DNA of 64,000 nt from NCBI RefSeq assembly GCF_021018895.1, contig NC_079384.1, positions 14,027,140 to 14,091,139 on the forward strand, given 5' to 3'. This DNA is from Seriola aureovittata (taxonomy: Eukaryota; Chordata; Actinopteri; Carangiformes; Carangidae). Positions within the stretch are counted from its first letter, which is position 1; each line of letters opens with the position of its first letter. Under the pieces are notes generated by a model. It saw nothing but the letters and a program-made list of their open reading frames with translations. It ran no database searches and was not told the DNA's origin. Position numbers and translations under genes: made by a program. Positions 48,714 to 62,630 of the stretch are shown here, piece after piece.

Positions 48714-50909
48714 TGCTCTCTAGGAATTACGACAGGAGCAAAGATGTAACGATAGAGCAACAAATTCTGCACAGGGGGGAGGTCACAGTGATGCATGAGT
48801 TGGCAAAACACAGGACGTTAACACCAGTGGCCACTGTTCATTTTCTGTTTACTACCTACGCTCAACATTGTTTTCTAAAATATTATAACCAGTATTGTTC
48901 CCTGACCTGAATCAAGTACTTACTTTAGGATGATCTAACCAAGTCGTCCTGCCTTTAGGGGTGTCTGATTGGAAAATACTTGTTACGTGTTGCTGTGATG
49001 GGCAGTTACAAACAACATATTTTCTCATTTAATTTGGAGGAGCTTGTTGTGTTGCCCCCATGTGACCAAAGAAAATCTATTAATGCAGATTTAGAAATTG
49101 AGCAGACGTGAACATAATAGATCAGCAGTGGAGGACTAATAATAGATTCTAGGTAATCTCCATCTGCTGTCCTGAGATCCAGGGGGAGACAATAAAAAAA
49201 GTCTGCGTCCAGAGACCGGCTTCACTTTAAGGTCATTTTTTGGAAAATTTTGATACACTAAGCCACAATAAAAACACCGTCTTGTGTCACATTCTCAGTG
49301 GCTTAAATACCAGATAGGCAGGTCTAACTGTATTTGTGACATAAATTTCCAACACAGCATTTTGCTCAGCATTGGCCTTTAGATGTGCTCTATCAATAAA
49401 TAGACTTGAATTGATCACATACTGTAAGAGTGGCTTAATCAGATATTAAGAATTATTGCTTAAATGCTAATTTGGTCTGTCTGGTGTCTGGCCTGAGAGC
49501 AGGACAGAATTAGCAACAAGACACTGACAGGCAGTGAAATGTGATACAACGAAATTGTGATACCTATCCGTAAAAATTTAAGAAGAAGGCATAAATTGAT
49601 TTCCAACATATATTTGGGTGTGACGAAGTTGCACATCGGGTTCCTGAATGGTAAGAGAAATGTTCGCTGGGTTCCCTAATTAAGTGAAGCACATTTTTTT
49701 AGCCTAGTGTATAGCCCCCACATGCCCTACAGGACACTAATTCCCAGTGGCAGCTCGTGTCTCTCTTGACTAACCACTCAGATGGGAGCAGGCAGTATGT
49801 CGCTGTCTATTGCATAGGTCAAAAGCAATTATGTAAGGCTAGAGGTGAGTCCCAGTACAAGAGAAAAAGCTGGAGAGGCCGTCTACAGGGAGACAGTTAA
49901 TGTAATTGCTTTTCATCCGCTGTAATTGAAGCTCATTTCCTAGCCGGGGATTCGGTCCTGTATGAGCTATTTTTATGAACCCATGTTCAATACCTCTGCA
50001 ATGAGTGGGACTGTCACCAGCACGGGACTTACATACAAATGCACCAGCACGCACACACAGACACACACTCACACACACACACACACACACAGATTTGCCC
50101 TCAAATAGCTTTTCTTAATTGTGAGTCTGTGGCTGGAGATTACAGGTGTTTTTGGGTGTTCTGGGAAATGCAAGATGGAGGGGAAGTGGTGACCACAAGG
50201 AGCTGTGCGCGAGGGCCTGGGTCCTGTTACCGCCTCTGTGAGTGAAGAGGCGGTCCTGTCCCCCCACTACCAGCCTGTTTTAGCTCCAGATAAATCTCGA
50301 GGGGACAGCTGGGGAGGAAGGGCATCAGTAAGCACATTCCCAAACACACATACATCCATCCCCCGAGGACTAAAAACTCCACCGCAGAGGGCCACATTCC
50401 TCACCTACCACAGCGTTAGGTAAGAAGCGGTGGAAGGAGAGGGAAGTCGTTCACCATCTGTCTCTCGCGATTCAGATTTGCTTTGATTTATATTCAAACT
50501 AACTTTTCATTCAAGAAATTGTCAATCTGCGGTATAACTGCCAAACTGTATGCGGTACAATGTGAATTCAAGGGCGTTCTCAAACAATTGCTGTGAATTC
50601 TATCAAAGCAAACACCCCACTCTGCAATATTAAGCTGAGCATCTTCTTCTGATTCCCTCAATCATTAATTCATCTATTACAGAGGTCTCCGCAGGCCACA
50701 TACAGTGTGCTTCTCCTGCAGCCAAAATCTGACCACAGGGATCAAATTCATCTCATAACTGGCTCCTTCTTCTTAAAGACGATACAGAATTATTTGACAG
50801 CTCAGAGACCATCAGTGCGAGATAATCCACAAACACTCAAGGCATGTGTGAGGGATTTCTTTGAGCTTTATCCATGCCGTCACACACGTTCAGTTCTCAG
50901 CTGTCTTAC

Positions 50910-50975
50910 CTAAGGCCCAGGTATCCACAGGTCAGACACAGGTCCCAGAAAAGGTGTGTGTCAGAGGAATATAGA
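50910..50975 (-). promoter_or_regulatory. myoz1: Candidate MYOZ1 promoter and non-coding first exon
   Basis: MYOZ1 coding exon 1 starts 2 nt after a splice acceptor, so an upstream exon must exist. On the minus strand here, CCTTAG|GTAAGA is a strong donor at 50910. Upstream are a CArG-like CCTTTTCTGG (50945-50954) and a TATA-like TATATT (50968-50973). A CAGCTG E-box lies just inside the intron at 50898-50903. This combination suits a muscle promoter, but each motif is short and could arise by chance. Confidence 0.35.
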
Positions 50976-52715
50976 TCCCCAGGTAGGTTTGTGTCCCGCA
51001 GGTTGTGTGGTACTGCCTGCCCTCCTCTTCGCCCCAGAGAGAGTGAAACCCTATCAGCAGGGCTGCTGCAGTGCTATGGACTGGGCCTGGAGGGTGGGAG
51101 GGTGGGGTGGGGTGAATTGAGTAGGGGGGCAAAGAGGGAGGTGGGTGTGGTGTTTCGAGTTAGGAAGTTGATAGGATGAGGGATAATAGCAAGTTGATGG
51201 TAAATTAACTTTATTCATCAATGATATTTGTTAAAAATATAAAAAAGATTAAACATTTTTTTCCCTTTTCCATTTTCTGCCTCTTCACTTAAAATATAAA
51301 TGAATAACCAGGGCCATTTGAAAATAAGAAATATCTGATGTGAGTAGTTGCATGAGATTTACAATGTATCATATACATATATGTAGGATTTAGGTTCACC
51401 TGGAAAATGAAGGTGTAGAATATGACAGCTCATCACAGAACAGTAATTCAACTTCATGAAATCAGTTATTATTATTATCAGCATAGTTAAATCTGTGAGG
51501 CGTTCTGACTGACTTTACAACAGCCTCAAACAACAAACAACATACTCAAAGTCACTTTTACTCTCAGGCTTTACTCGAGTCAAACAATTTATAGACTAAA
51601 CTCTGTAAAGCCTTTTCCACCTCGAAGAAGAATGGGACACAATGTAGTTGCATGCATGGCTTTTTCTTCTAAGAACTAAAGTTACCGATGTTTTGACTGA
51701 GCTGCAAAATGCACCAATTAGTTCACGTGCAACCAGAAAAGCTGTGTATTTCTATCATTGGTCAAATCTAAGAACTGATCCTGAAAGTCATCAGTTGCCG
51801 GTGTAATGATGCAAGGATCGGCCTGATGAGTGTAGTGAATTCCTCCAGTATATGAACTCCCAGAATCTCTTGTCCTTCCCAATCCGGCTGCAAGGGAACA
51901 TGACAAACAACACAAGAGAACAAAAAATATCTTTCAAGCAGCTACCTTCCTTCCCAGTCACTTGGTTTGTATGAGCCTAGGGGCATTTATGCTTTTGTTG
52001 GTGTGTTTCCCTCCCACTCTCACAGTCTCTTTGTACACCCTCCAGAACCTGGCAAACCTTTGGGAATGATTAGCAGCTTCATGCCTGGCTTGCATCTGGC
52101 AGCAGTTACACTTGTATCACCATGTCAGTCAGTTCATCATCGGTCCCGTGCTTTTAAGTTCCAGCCAAGTTTGTCAGGTATTTGATAAATCGCAGTGTCA
52201 AATGGAAATTTGAATTTGATGTTATGGTTCATCATCGCCAAAGTTATAACAAGTCATCCTGTGGAAGAGACGAACGTCTGTACCAAATTTCATGACAATC
52301 CATCCAATGATTGTGGAGACGTTTCACTCAAAAAGTTATTATTGAGCTGGTCAATCATTACAAATGACCTTTTAGTAAAACAGATGAGATAATAATGAAA
52401 CAGAAAATAATAAAGGAACCAAAATGAAAACCCTAAAATGACCAAACAAAATAAGGAGGAGGATGGCCATTATTTGTATGTGATCTGACCTGCCCTTAAA
52501 CCCTGACCATTGACCCCAAAACACTCTGCTTTGCTGACCCAGAAACATGGTGTGAGGAAAGATCCTCTTTGGCAGAGCAGCGAGAGGAGACAGGATGTAT
52601 GAGGTAGCACTTCCCCTCCACCCACAATCACATTGTAAAAAAGCCATTAGAATTAAGAGTTTAGCACTGGGCCAAATAGCTGGAGATTATAAGCTCCAAA
52701 AATAGGTGAAATGAG

Positions 52716-52717
<2 letters not shown>

Positions 52718-52754
<37 letters not shown>
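52718..52754 (+). repeat. (GT)18 microsatellite
   Basis: 37 bp of GT between SYNPO2L and MYOZ1. A shorter GT run follows at 52962-52990. Confidence 0.93.
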
Positions 52755-52755
<1 letters not shown>

Positions 52756-52956
52756 TGCAGATGAGTGAGAGAGGAATTATCAGAGATGGGGAGAGAGACC
52801 GAAAGAGGAGAATTGCAGAATGAATTTGGTGATATGGCCAGGAGTTAAAAGAGCCACTTCAGTCATTACTGTAAGTGCAGCTACAGCTTTTATGTATTTC
52901 TAAAATCCAGTGGCCTAGTTTGTGGAAAAACGAATATGCTACTGCACACTGGAGGG

Positions 52957-52997
<41 letters not shown>

Positions 52998-54205
52998 TAT
53001 GTTGTGCCTTCCACTAGCACAGCAGCTAAGCTTACCAGTGGACCTGAATAGGACTAAAGTTAGCTGCTAAAGTTAGCCCCGTCTGTCACCTGATCCCAGT
53101 CAAGGGTCAAAGGTTAGATCCCTTTCTGTGGGCATGGTTGAGTTTCACATTTCTGAAGCCATCAGGTGGCTGCCATTAAAGTGCTCTGAAATGTAAGCCA
53201 ACAGTCCGAGCAGCTACAATGATCAGATATTGTAAAAATTGAAAAATTAGTTTGTACTTTGTACTATTTTTTATCTTCTCTCATTCAACTCAATTACCAA
53301 ATATACTGTGTGTCTGCAGCTAGGAAAAGATAAGAAGGTGAAAACTATATATATTTTTCCCAGACAGGTGTGTATGACTGTTACCTTACATGTTACTGAC
53401 ATTTTACCAAGGTAAAATCTGTAATGAGAGGGAGGAGATGATAAACCGTGTCTGGATGGCAAATCCTACAGTGCCTCCATGTGGTGAGCGTTTTAAAAAA
53501 AACATTACCTTAATGCCTTAACTGTCGCTTTTGAAGACTGTGTTTTTGATCTCTAAACCACCTAAATCCTGAGACAACAATTAAGCTGTTATTCTCGCCC
53601 AAAAGAGAGAAAAGGGTAAAAAAGAAAAAAAAAAAAAACTAAGGGGAGGGAGGGGGGATTCTGGGGACTGGTGTGGGAGCCGGCGGTGACGTGGGTGACA
53701 GAGGAAGAAACAGAGTGACAGCTGAGGTGAGTCATGTCTATTTTTATTCAGCTGCATGTCCCTGTGTAAAAGAATCACAGCTAAACAGACACGTTTATGC
53801 CTCTCTTGTTCCATATCAGCAGATCAGAAATCAAGTCTACTGTAAAAGCCCGCCCCCCCCCCCACTCGTTACAAGCTGTGAAAAACTACAGGAAACAAAA
53901 GCACACACTGCTGCAGAATACAACTAAAAAAAAAGAAAAAAAAGAAGACACTCAGGATCATCAAACACAAATCCTTAGACTATATATTACAAAGGGGGGA
54001 TTTGTTAGTACTTCAAATATTCTGATCAGCTGTTGTTGGATGGCAACAGGTACTGCAGGATGTTTCCAGATGTGCAGCTAAAAGTCAAATCTCATCATTG
54101 TTTCAATAATGTCACTTCATCAGTGTCTTTTCATCTTTTTCCCATCCTTGACTACTAGTCCATCTCTCTTACAACACTCTTGTCTTTTCACATCCTCTAT
54201 TCTTC

Positions 54206-54211
54206 TTTATT
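54206..54211 (-). terminator. synpo2l: Candidate poly(A) signal of SYNPO2L
   Basis: AATAAA on the minus strand about 400 nt after the stop codon. Position and strand fit SYNPO2L. AT-rich surroundings make a chance match possible. Confidence 0.35.
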
Positions 54212-54608
54212 ATGTTTAACCTTAATTCTTTAATCATTCAATACAATATTTACAGAACTTTATTTTCCCATTATTTTTCCCAGCATCCCTCTCTGTCCTT
54301 TCAATCTGCAGTTGTTCTCCTTTTTTCTTTAAACCTTTTCTCAGGTTTCCACACCACTTTTCCTTTGCAAAAAAAACACAGTGTTCCCTTTAACTATAAC
54401 CTAATGCATTGGATAAAAGAGTCAATGATTAAATGTTGGTGATAAAATGTGCTACATGTGTGGCTGATCCAAACAGATCTTGTGATAAAATGTGGCTGAT
54501 AAAACCCCAAGCTGCAGCCCTAAACAACAACATTACAATACTAAAAACACATAGACTTATTTGGAAAAAAAAAAAAAAAAGTTTCTTATGTCCAGATCGG
54601 AATCCGTT

Positions 54609-55157
54609 TTAGTGCATAGTGGATCCAGGGCGCCAGACGCAAGGCTGCAGACCCAGGTTGGAAGTGCTGAACCTGGGCCTGGGTACCCTGGCAGGCTGAG
54701 TGCTGCTGGTCACCGGCTGAGAGGCACCAGCGGGACCCAGGGGGCTCAGATCTGGAGCACTCTTAAACGCCCTGTTGGCCTGCGCGGTGGTGGAGGGCTG
54801 ATGATGGGAGAACGTAGGGATCTGGACTGGGTTTGGAGCAGGAGCAGAGGAGAAGGTGGAGAAGGTGGGGAGCTGAGGGAGCGGGGCATTAGGGGCGGGA
54901 GGCACTGGGGGAGACAGAGGGGCAGCGGCCCACTGAGGTTGGTGAGGTTGGGGTTGAGGCTGATAGGGTTGGTAGGGTGCAGGAGCAATTGTGGGTGGAG
55001 GAGACACGACATCAGAGCGCCACAGCGGTTCTCCAAGTGTTGTAGCTGATCGAGGGACGATGACTTTGAGGGCAGGCCCTGTTGCCATGGGAGGGGGCGT
55101 GGAGAAACGCTTCACCTCGTATACTCGGGCTGTTTTCTGAGGACCACCTGTCATCCC

Positions 55158-55201
<44 letters not shown>

Positions 55202-57394
55202 AGGTGGAGGTGTCCTGGGGAACCCCGCCCCCATAACTGAACAGGGTAGAGTTGAGCTGGTAGGGCTGGTGGCTCATAATGTCCAAAGGCTTCATGCCCG
55301 CTTTCTGCCCTTTAGATCCAGCTGGCCCAGACTTTTTCACTTCGGGCTTCTTCTGGGCCTTCAGAGGGCAGGAGGGGGAGAGGAGGGGGTTGTAGCTGAT
55401 GGGTGGTGGAGCACGGATGTTGGAGGAGTACTTCCAGGTGGCAGGGAGTGAAGGTGTGGGTGAGGGCTCCCTTGTTTGGGCAGGAGAGTAAGGTGCTGCA
55501 GCGACAGAGGGAGATCGCTCCACAACGTAGCGATCCATCCTGTTTTGTCTGCGGGCAAACAGCTGACCTCCCTTCCCCTCCAGCTGTGGCACCTGAGGGG
55601 TTTGAGGTTTTGGGGCAACAGGGGGCGGCCTGGGTCCTCGCTGAGCCTGCATGAAGTTGCAGGCCTCTGCCCCCAGCCTCAGCCAGTCCTCCTCAGGCCC
55701 CGACTCATGCCCGGCCTCCCCGCTGGGTGCAACTCCAGGTTCAGCACCCGGGGCTCTAACAAAGCGGTCATCCATGTTCTGGACCATCGACAGCAAGTCC
55801 GGGTTTGGAGAAACATCTTTGTTCTGGACTGCGCAAAACATTGGCTTCTTGTTGCTACGACGACGGGCATCATTCAGGATGCCGGTGCGAGAGGCGGGGA
55901 CAGAGATGCGTTGCTCACGTGTCACAAGTGAATCAGCGGCAGGAGCCTGGGGAGGTGATGCAGTTTCCATGGCAGCGTGGGGGCTGGGAGTCATTGCACC
56001 TGTCGTGTTGATGTAAGGGTGGACAGATGGAGATGGAGAAGGTAGAATGGGAGGAAGAGGATGGGCGGGCTGGGCATGGAAGGAGACCTGAGTCGGATCA
56101 GGGAGATGTGGTGGGGAGATGGGAGGAGCAGCCATGCAGGTGGAGGGAGGTGGGTAAGTAGGAGCAGGAGGAGAGGGAAATGACAGTGGAGCTGGAGGGG
56201 AGAAGGGTTGAGCGGGTGATGGACAAACTGCGGGACCTTGAGCTACACAAGGAGGGAAGGGGGCGGAGGGGGAAGCATGCACGGCAGACTGAGGTGAAAA
56301 TGTGTGTGGGTTCGCAGGAGGGTGGGAGAAAGACAGGGAGGAGGGAGGCGAGAGAGCTGAGGGGGGGGAGTTAACAGAGGGATGGGTGTTGCTGTCTTTA
56401 TTTCTTGCAGGGATGTACAGAGAGGTGCTAGACACCGCTCTCCTCGTATCTGGCGCTGATGGATGGCGAGTGGGTGAGATAGTCACCATGGAGACGGCCG
56501 CCACCGGTTTGGTCGCCATGGTTATGGCTGTGGGTTTGGGTTGCGGAGGGCGAAACATCACTGACGTCACAGAGGCGCGAGCAGGGGTAGGGCCAGGGGT
56601 GAAGGGGCGTGCAGTGCGGTTCAGAACACCTGTATTAGGACTGAAGTTGGCGTTCAGGTGATGGTCTGAGTCTGTGATTGGACTGGGACTAAGATTAGGA
56701 TCAAGGCCGGGATTAGAGTTGCCATGTTGCCCATTTTGACTGGGAAGGGGTGTCTGAGAGGGCGGGCTGAGAACTACACTAGCCCGACTAACAGCTACTG
56801 AACCCCCATTGGTCAGAGCCACAGCTGGAGGAGACATGTGTGCAGCGTGGTTACTGATTGGCTGCTTCGTGACGCCACGTTCCAGCCTTGAACCCTGATA
56901 GGCTGAGCTCTCCAGCCCTGAGACCTCCAACCCTGGGCTTTGTTTGACTGGGGTCAGAAGTCCTGGAGTCTGATAGGCTGAGATGTCCAGCCCTGGGCTG
57001 TGATTGGTTGCTGGTGTTGTTGGAGTGGTCGGTGTAGTTGACGGGCAAGCAGAGCTTCTCCTGTCCAACAGGTCTAGATAACCACTATCCCACGTGGGAT
57101 CAAATGATCCTGAGAATCCCTCTTCATCAACCTCTGAGCCACTTAGGATGGAACTTCCTCCTTCCTCCTCTGTCTCTCCTCCTGTCTCCCCTTCTGTCTC
57201 CCCTCCTCCGTCTCCCTCAGCTTTGCCGAAGCAGGTCAGTGTGTACTTCTTTGCCCTCTGCCGGCGTTTCTTGAACATAAGCACCCCTTTGGAGTTGGGG
57301 TTGGGAGCATCAGTCAGCAAAGAGGCAATAGAGCGGCATTTAGTACGAGCTTCTTTCACCTGTTTCTCCACCAAACTCTCCCCACGCTGTAACT
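54609..57394 (-). CDS. synpo2l: SYNPO2L large terminal exon
   Basis: 2786 nt after CTTTCAG|, 927 residues, ending TAA at 54611-54609. The N-terminal basic stretch FKKRRQRAKKYTL could act as a nuclear or actin-binding element. It is followed by TWDSGYLDLLDRRS, a long Pro/Ser/Thr-rich low-complexity tail, LFARRQNRMDRYVVERS, a 13-Gln run encoded at 55161-55199, ARVYEVKRFSTPPP and the end FSTSNLGLQPCVWRPGS. A methionine-less splice start explains why the frame is open right up to the acceptor. Confidence 0.92.
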
Positions 57395-57769
57395 CTGAAA
57401 GACAGGAAGAGGAAAGAGAGAGAGAGAGAAAAACCTAAATGATTATGCCGAAAGAGAGAAGAAACAAAGGAGAGAACCGGTAATGGGATTTTTGATGAAC
57501 ACCTAACAAGCCGCAGGCGACAAATAATGGAAGCAAAACAGTGTGATAGCCCTCGTTGACTGCAAATAGTGCCTGATTTCTATAGTATTATCACAGTGAG
57601 GAGCTGCAATGAGGATTAGCAGTGACAGACAGGAGTGTGTGTTGTGGATTTAGAACAAAGAATTCCTGCTGCTCTCCAAAGTTGAGTCACATACACTCCG
57701 GGAAGGTTAGATCAGAGTGTCTCTCTTGGGCAAATGGTTGTTTGTGCCTGTGTGTGTGTGTGTGTGTGT

Positions 57770-57856
<87 letters not shown>

Positions 57857-59357
57857 TGTGTCTGTGCCACATGCCACATGTGTGCCTCTCTGTTTAGTCC
57901 AAGGCCATTTGAGTCTCTTGGCTCACCTCACTACATAACTATAGTCTAATACTGTCAGGCTTACCAAAGCATAACAAACAATAATCCCAGAATCAAACCT
58001 GATGTTTCTGTTGCACAGTTCAGACATTTCTACATCCAGAAATTGATGCTACCCTCCACAAGACGTGATATAACAAGGCTTAAAGGAGAGAGCGACTCTA
58101 CACCCATGCTAGCAGTATGTAGAGAGATGCTACGCTAAATGCTAATACAACTTAGCACTAAACATAAACAATAGCAGAGGCCAGTCAGAATTATACTGGT
58201 TTTGCAGGTATTTAGTCATAAAACAAAAGTCTTGCACAAATTAAAATTCTGACCCAAACATGGTGCTACAGGAAAGATTGAGGGATCAACAAAGTTAAGA
58301 CGTTCCATCCTGAGAGGGACATAGATAAATAGATACTTAGATACTAGGGGAAATTCATGACATTAATGTCTGTGTCAAATCTTATGGCGGGCCAATCAAT
58401 AGTTGTCCCGCCATTGTCATGTAAATACATAAAAACAAAAGCGTCAACTAGCTGGTAGAAGAGGAGGAAAAGTCAGCGGATCACCAAAGTCATTAGGATT
58501 CACCCCCCTGGGGATCATGAATCTCTGTGCAAAATCTCATTCTTATCCACCCAATAGCCGTCGAGATATTATCGTCTGGACCAAAGTGGTGTAGCGACAG
58601 ACCGACATTGCTGTCCATAGAGCCACGCTGCCATCATGGCTAAAAATAACTATAAATAATCTGCAACTTTGGTCACTTTTGCTTTATGTGTCTGACCCAT
58701 AGTAAGTAAAGTAGCTTCATCAAGTTGATGAAACACACCAACAAAGACACATTGGCTTATGTCATGTGTCTTTAAGGCATAAAACCACAAAACGAGATGC
58801 ACAATCGCAGGTAGAGGGACTCACTAACTCATCCTCACATCGAAATCATTTACATCAGGATCAACAGTCAATTCCATGAAGTACAATAATGAGAATTACA
58901 TTAATGCTCAGATTTCTCTGGTGTTGACATGGCATAGAAATGAGGTCATCCCCCTTAATCTGAAAGAGAAAACAACACTGATGTGCATCTCCCCTAATGT
59001 GAGCAAGTCCGAGTGCAAATGAAGTTACGTGCACATACCTGCGTACACAGTGTGCGGGACTGTGTGTCCACCTGCGTCTGAACCTGAAAGAGATGTGAGG
59101 TCCCTCATCTCACAAGCATGAGTGTGTGCGCGTGTGTGTCCTTAACCTCCCTCAGACCCTCCCACACACACCTCCTCGCAGTGTTCGGTTCTGCTCTGAG
59201 CGGGGGAACCGTTCTGTCTCTTTCTTCCAGTTCTTCTCTCAGGGCACAGCCCATGTAAAGACCTTTGTCTCTGTCCAGCAACCCGAACCAACACATGATG
59301 TCAACCCACTATTCCTGTCTGTCTGACAGGCATCAAACACCTGTCCAGTCTCTGTCT

Positions 59358-59396
<39 letters not shown>

Positions 59397-59638
59397 AAGG
59401 ACAGGAAGACCCCTCACCAGCAGTGTCATTGGGTGTGTGTATATGTGTGTTTGTGTGTGTTTGTCGTATGAGTTCATAAAGCCAATTATAGGTTATAGAG
59501 GGAAGTGCGGTCATAACTCTTTGCTGATGTGCCATTCTCTGCTGCTGACACTTCATACCTAACAACCACCTCACACACAGACACACAACTCTAGAGCAGC
59601 AAAGCTAACAATCCCACCAAGTCCAAAGCCCAAAGGCA

Positions 59639-59721
<83 letters not shown>

Positions 59722-62593
59722 TAACGTGAGAAAGGGCAGGTCCCTGGACACCTCAGTCATCATTCATCCTATAGTAAAGCCCCAACGTAATCATTCAGGC
59801 CTTCAGCTTCTTGTACCAGAGGACAGATCCCTCATTACTGCAACAGTCACTCATATCACAACTCAGTTATTCAGTGTGAGCAGCTGTGAACACTAGTGCC
59901 TTGTTGAGATCAGTTAACCAGACAAAGTCAATAAGAGTTTATGAGATTAAAGAAATGGGTCAAACTTTTTGGGAAACACACTTATTTGCTCTCTAAGTTC
60001 TAATGCGCCACAGTTTTTGTACAGATTAAGGAAATGAGATGTAACATGTTTATTAGTGAGCTTTTGTTACTTGATTTGTTATTAGTTTTGTTACTTTTGG
60101 ACCTTTGCACTGTTTCGTCTTTATGCTAAGCTAAGCTAAATCCCTCCAGGCTGTAGCTTCTTATTTACCCTGCAGTTATAAGAGTGGTATCACTCTTCCC
60201 ATCAAACTCTAACACAAATAACCATATATTCCCAACTATTACCATAAAATGACACCTCAGTATACAACAGTAATTATTTTTAGCGATTCATTCAGTGGTT
60301 CCCAACCATTTTTGCTTGCGGGCCCTTAATACGAAGCAACATCTTCTTGCAGCCCCTTGCTGAAATGTAACCTTATTAGACAGTTTCATTTGAATGTTTT
60401 TTGGGGCCTTCAAAGATAAAACTAATCATTATTTCAAAAGTAACAGGAGAAAAAATTAATTAAAGTCTGAAAAACAAATTTAATTTTATGTAGCAGCTTC
60501 ATTTTTCTTATTTCCTAACCCCACAATTATCTAAGGACGCCTTAGATTCATCTCACAAACGTTTGTCCTCTATTTTTCAGTTGGATGGATTTATTGTTTA
60601 ACCTATTAAATGTCAGAAAGTATGGAAAATTACATCCCAGACCAACAGGGGACTTCAGGATTATTATTGTCTGGCCAACAGTCCAAAACCCAAACGTATA
60701 CACGTTATAATGATATAAATGAGAGAAAACTTAGTTAGATTTGTTGCTTAATTTTCTATTGATTGATTAAACAGTGATTCGGCAAATCATTTCAGTGCTG
60801 GAAACATTGACATTTTACTGATACAAACCCTACTCTGCACAGCCGACCAACACACGCATACACGCGAACGCAGAAACACGCACATACATACACCGCATAT
60901 TCAGCTGTGTGGCCTGTAGGCCTAAGTCAGAGATGCGGCCAATCTGTCAATCAGAAGTTTCAGTGCCTATAAATACAGCCAGTGAGGCAAATACCCAGAA
61001 TACTGACAGAAGAGATAGACTCCTGTTCCAAGGGACAGAGGGGGGGGGGGGCTTCCTCTGTAAGTATCTGGTATATCTCACTCCGTCACCACCAGCCTGT
61101 AACTGGAACAGGATGCGCCAGTTACACAAAATAACCACTAGAGGGTGATCTAGCTAAGGATTTGAGCCAAACTTCATAGGATGCCTTTTGGAGAAACCAG
61201 GGGAATTTTTGGAATTTAAATTAAAAAGCAGAAACGCTTTGGTGAAAAAGAAATAGCTGCATTAGCTTTGGGAAACTACAGATGTTCCTGTTTCTGCTTT
61301 CATACCCTCAAAATTGATAGATGCAAAAGTTTGGATCCAATGTGCCCAGTTTCCAAACTGTATTTAGCCTAACAACAATTATTGGATGGAAATTTAATGG
61401 GCTGAAATTGACAAAGACATCCATGGCATGCTGTAAAGGACTAGAGTTGGCTTTGTAACATCAGTTATATATTATCTTTATGATGTCTGGAACAATTACC
61501 ATACACAAATAAGATCCCAGTAGCCTCTAACTTATCTGACTAAGGACTATTTTTTCTATAAACCCCGACTTTCTAACTCCTCCCTCCTCTCCCCCCCTCT
61601 TTTTTCCCTTTTCCTTGTACTCTCCAGTTTTTAGATTTTGAAAACTTTATGACCTGTATGGTTGTGCTGTAGTTTTTTTTATGGAGATATATACTCACTG
61701 GCTTGCCGTGCTTTGTCCATGTAGGTGGTGGAGAGCTCATCGCTGACGGGGGTCAGCTGTGGTCCCACCATGGGCACCAGTTGTTTACTAGAGCCCAACA
61801 TCAGCGCCTCTTTCGCCCGTTCAGGAGACACCAGGGGTGGGCAGGTCAGCCCAATGCAGCCCCCCGCCTCCTGGAAGCCACTGTCACCTTCTCCCTCCGC
61901 TTCCACCAACCCCTGATCGGGGGTCGGGGTGAGTGTATGAGGGGTCAGAGTGTGTGGGGTGTGCGCTGGAGTGGTCCACTCTGGCTGGGGGGGCTGGTAG
62001 ATTAGCTCTCTGCGAGGGACGCCAGGAAGACATTGACCATCCCACTGCCCCTGCGTGGAAAGCCCTGCATCTGTGGCGCTCTCATACCTGAGATCAATGA
62101 CAGAAGGCAGCAAAGATAATCATTATCAGAATGATGTTTCGGAAAAAGTGATACAAGAAATGGCAGAATACATCGGACAGGAAGTGAGAGAGAAGACTTC
62201 AGGTCTCATCTCCTACCCGCTCATCTCTGAGGTCTCTTCTTCTTCGTTGTCATAGCGCGCAGGTGAGCGTGCATGAGGAGGTGTGCGGCGTTGGCGGCGG
62301 TGAGTGTGTGACTGTGTGTCTGCGTCGCTGTCCGTTTCTCCGTAGTAGGCCTCGCTGTCCGGAGGGGAGGTGATGCCTCTGGGGGAGAGGATGGAGGGAT
62401 GGAGGGAGGGCAAGGGGGCTCCGGGGGGAGACAGGACCCTCACGGAGGAGCGGGGCGATGAAGAGCAACCAGAATAAGATGAGGAGTGGAATCCAGAGGG
62501 GGCCCTGGAAACATCCAAACATACAAAATGAGAAACATGCGTCAATGATATGCCTTCATGTAACAAGGTGTGTGGTGTACTGTACGTGTGTAT

Positions 62594-62630
<37 letters not shown>

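Larger units (their letters stand above)
48714..54205. other. SYNPO2L-MYOZ1 intergenic region
   Basis: No coding exon was recognised. It contains the candidate MYOZ1 first exon (50910), the high-complexity stretch at 49820-50010, two GT runs and a weak family B relative at 52200. Confidence 0.6.
57395..61698 (-). other. synpo2l: SYNPO2L intron before the terminal exon
   Basis: 4.3 kb, GTGAGT to CTTTCAG. It has two long GT tracts, family B copy 2, the degraded fold-back MITE and a hAT-type repeat start at 60293. A promoter for a PDZ-less isoform could lie here, but none is visible. Confidence 0.75.

Noticed and set aside
54561..55049. Open frame on the plus strand across the SYNPO2L C-terminus
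   Set aside because: It is antisense to a clear coding exon and Gly/Arg-rich from reading Pro-rich codons backwards; other plus-strand frames at 55476-56661 have the same cause.
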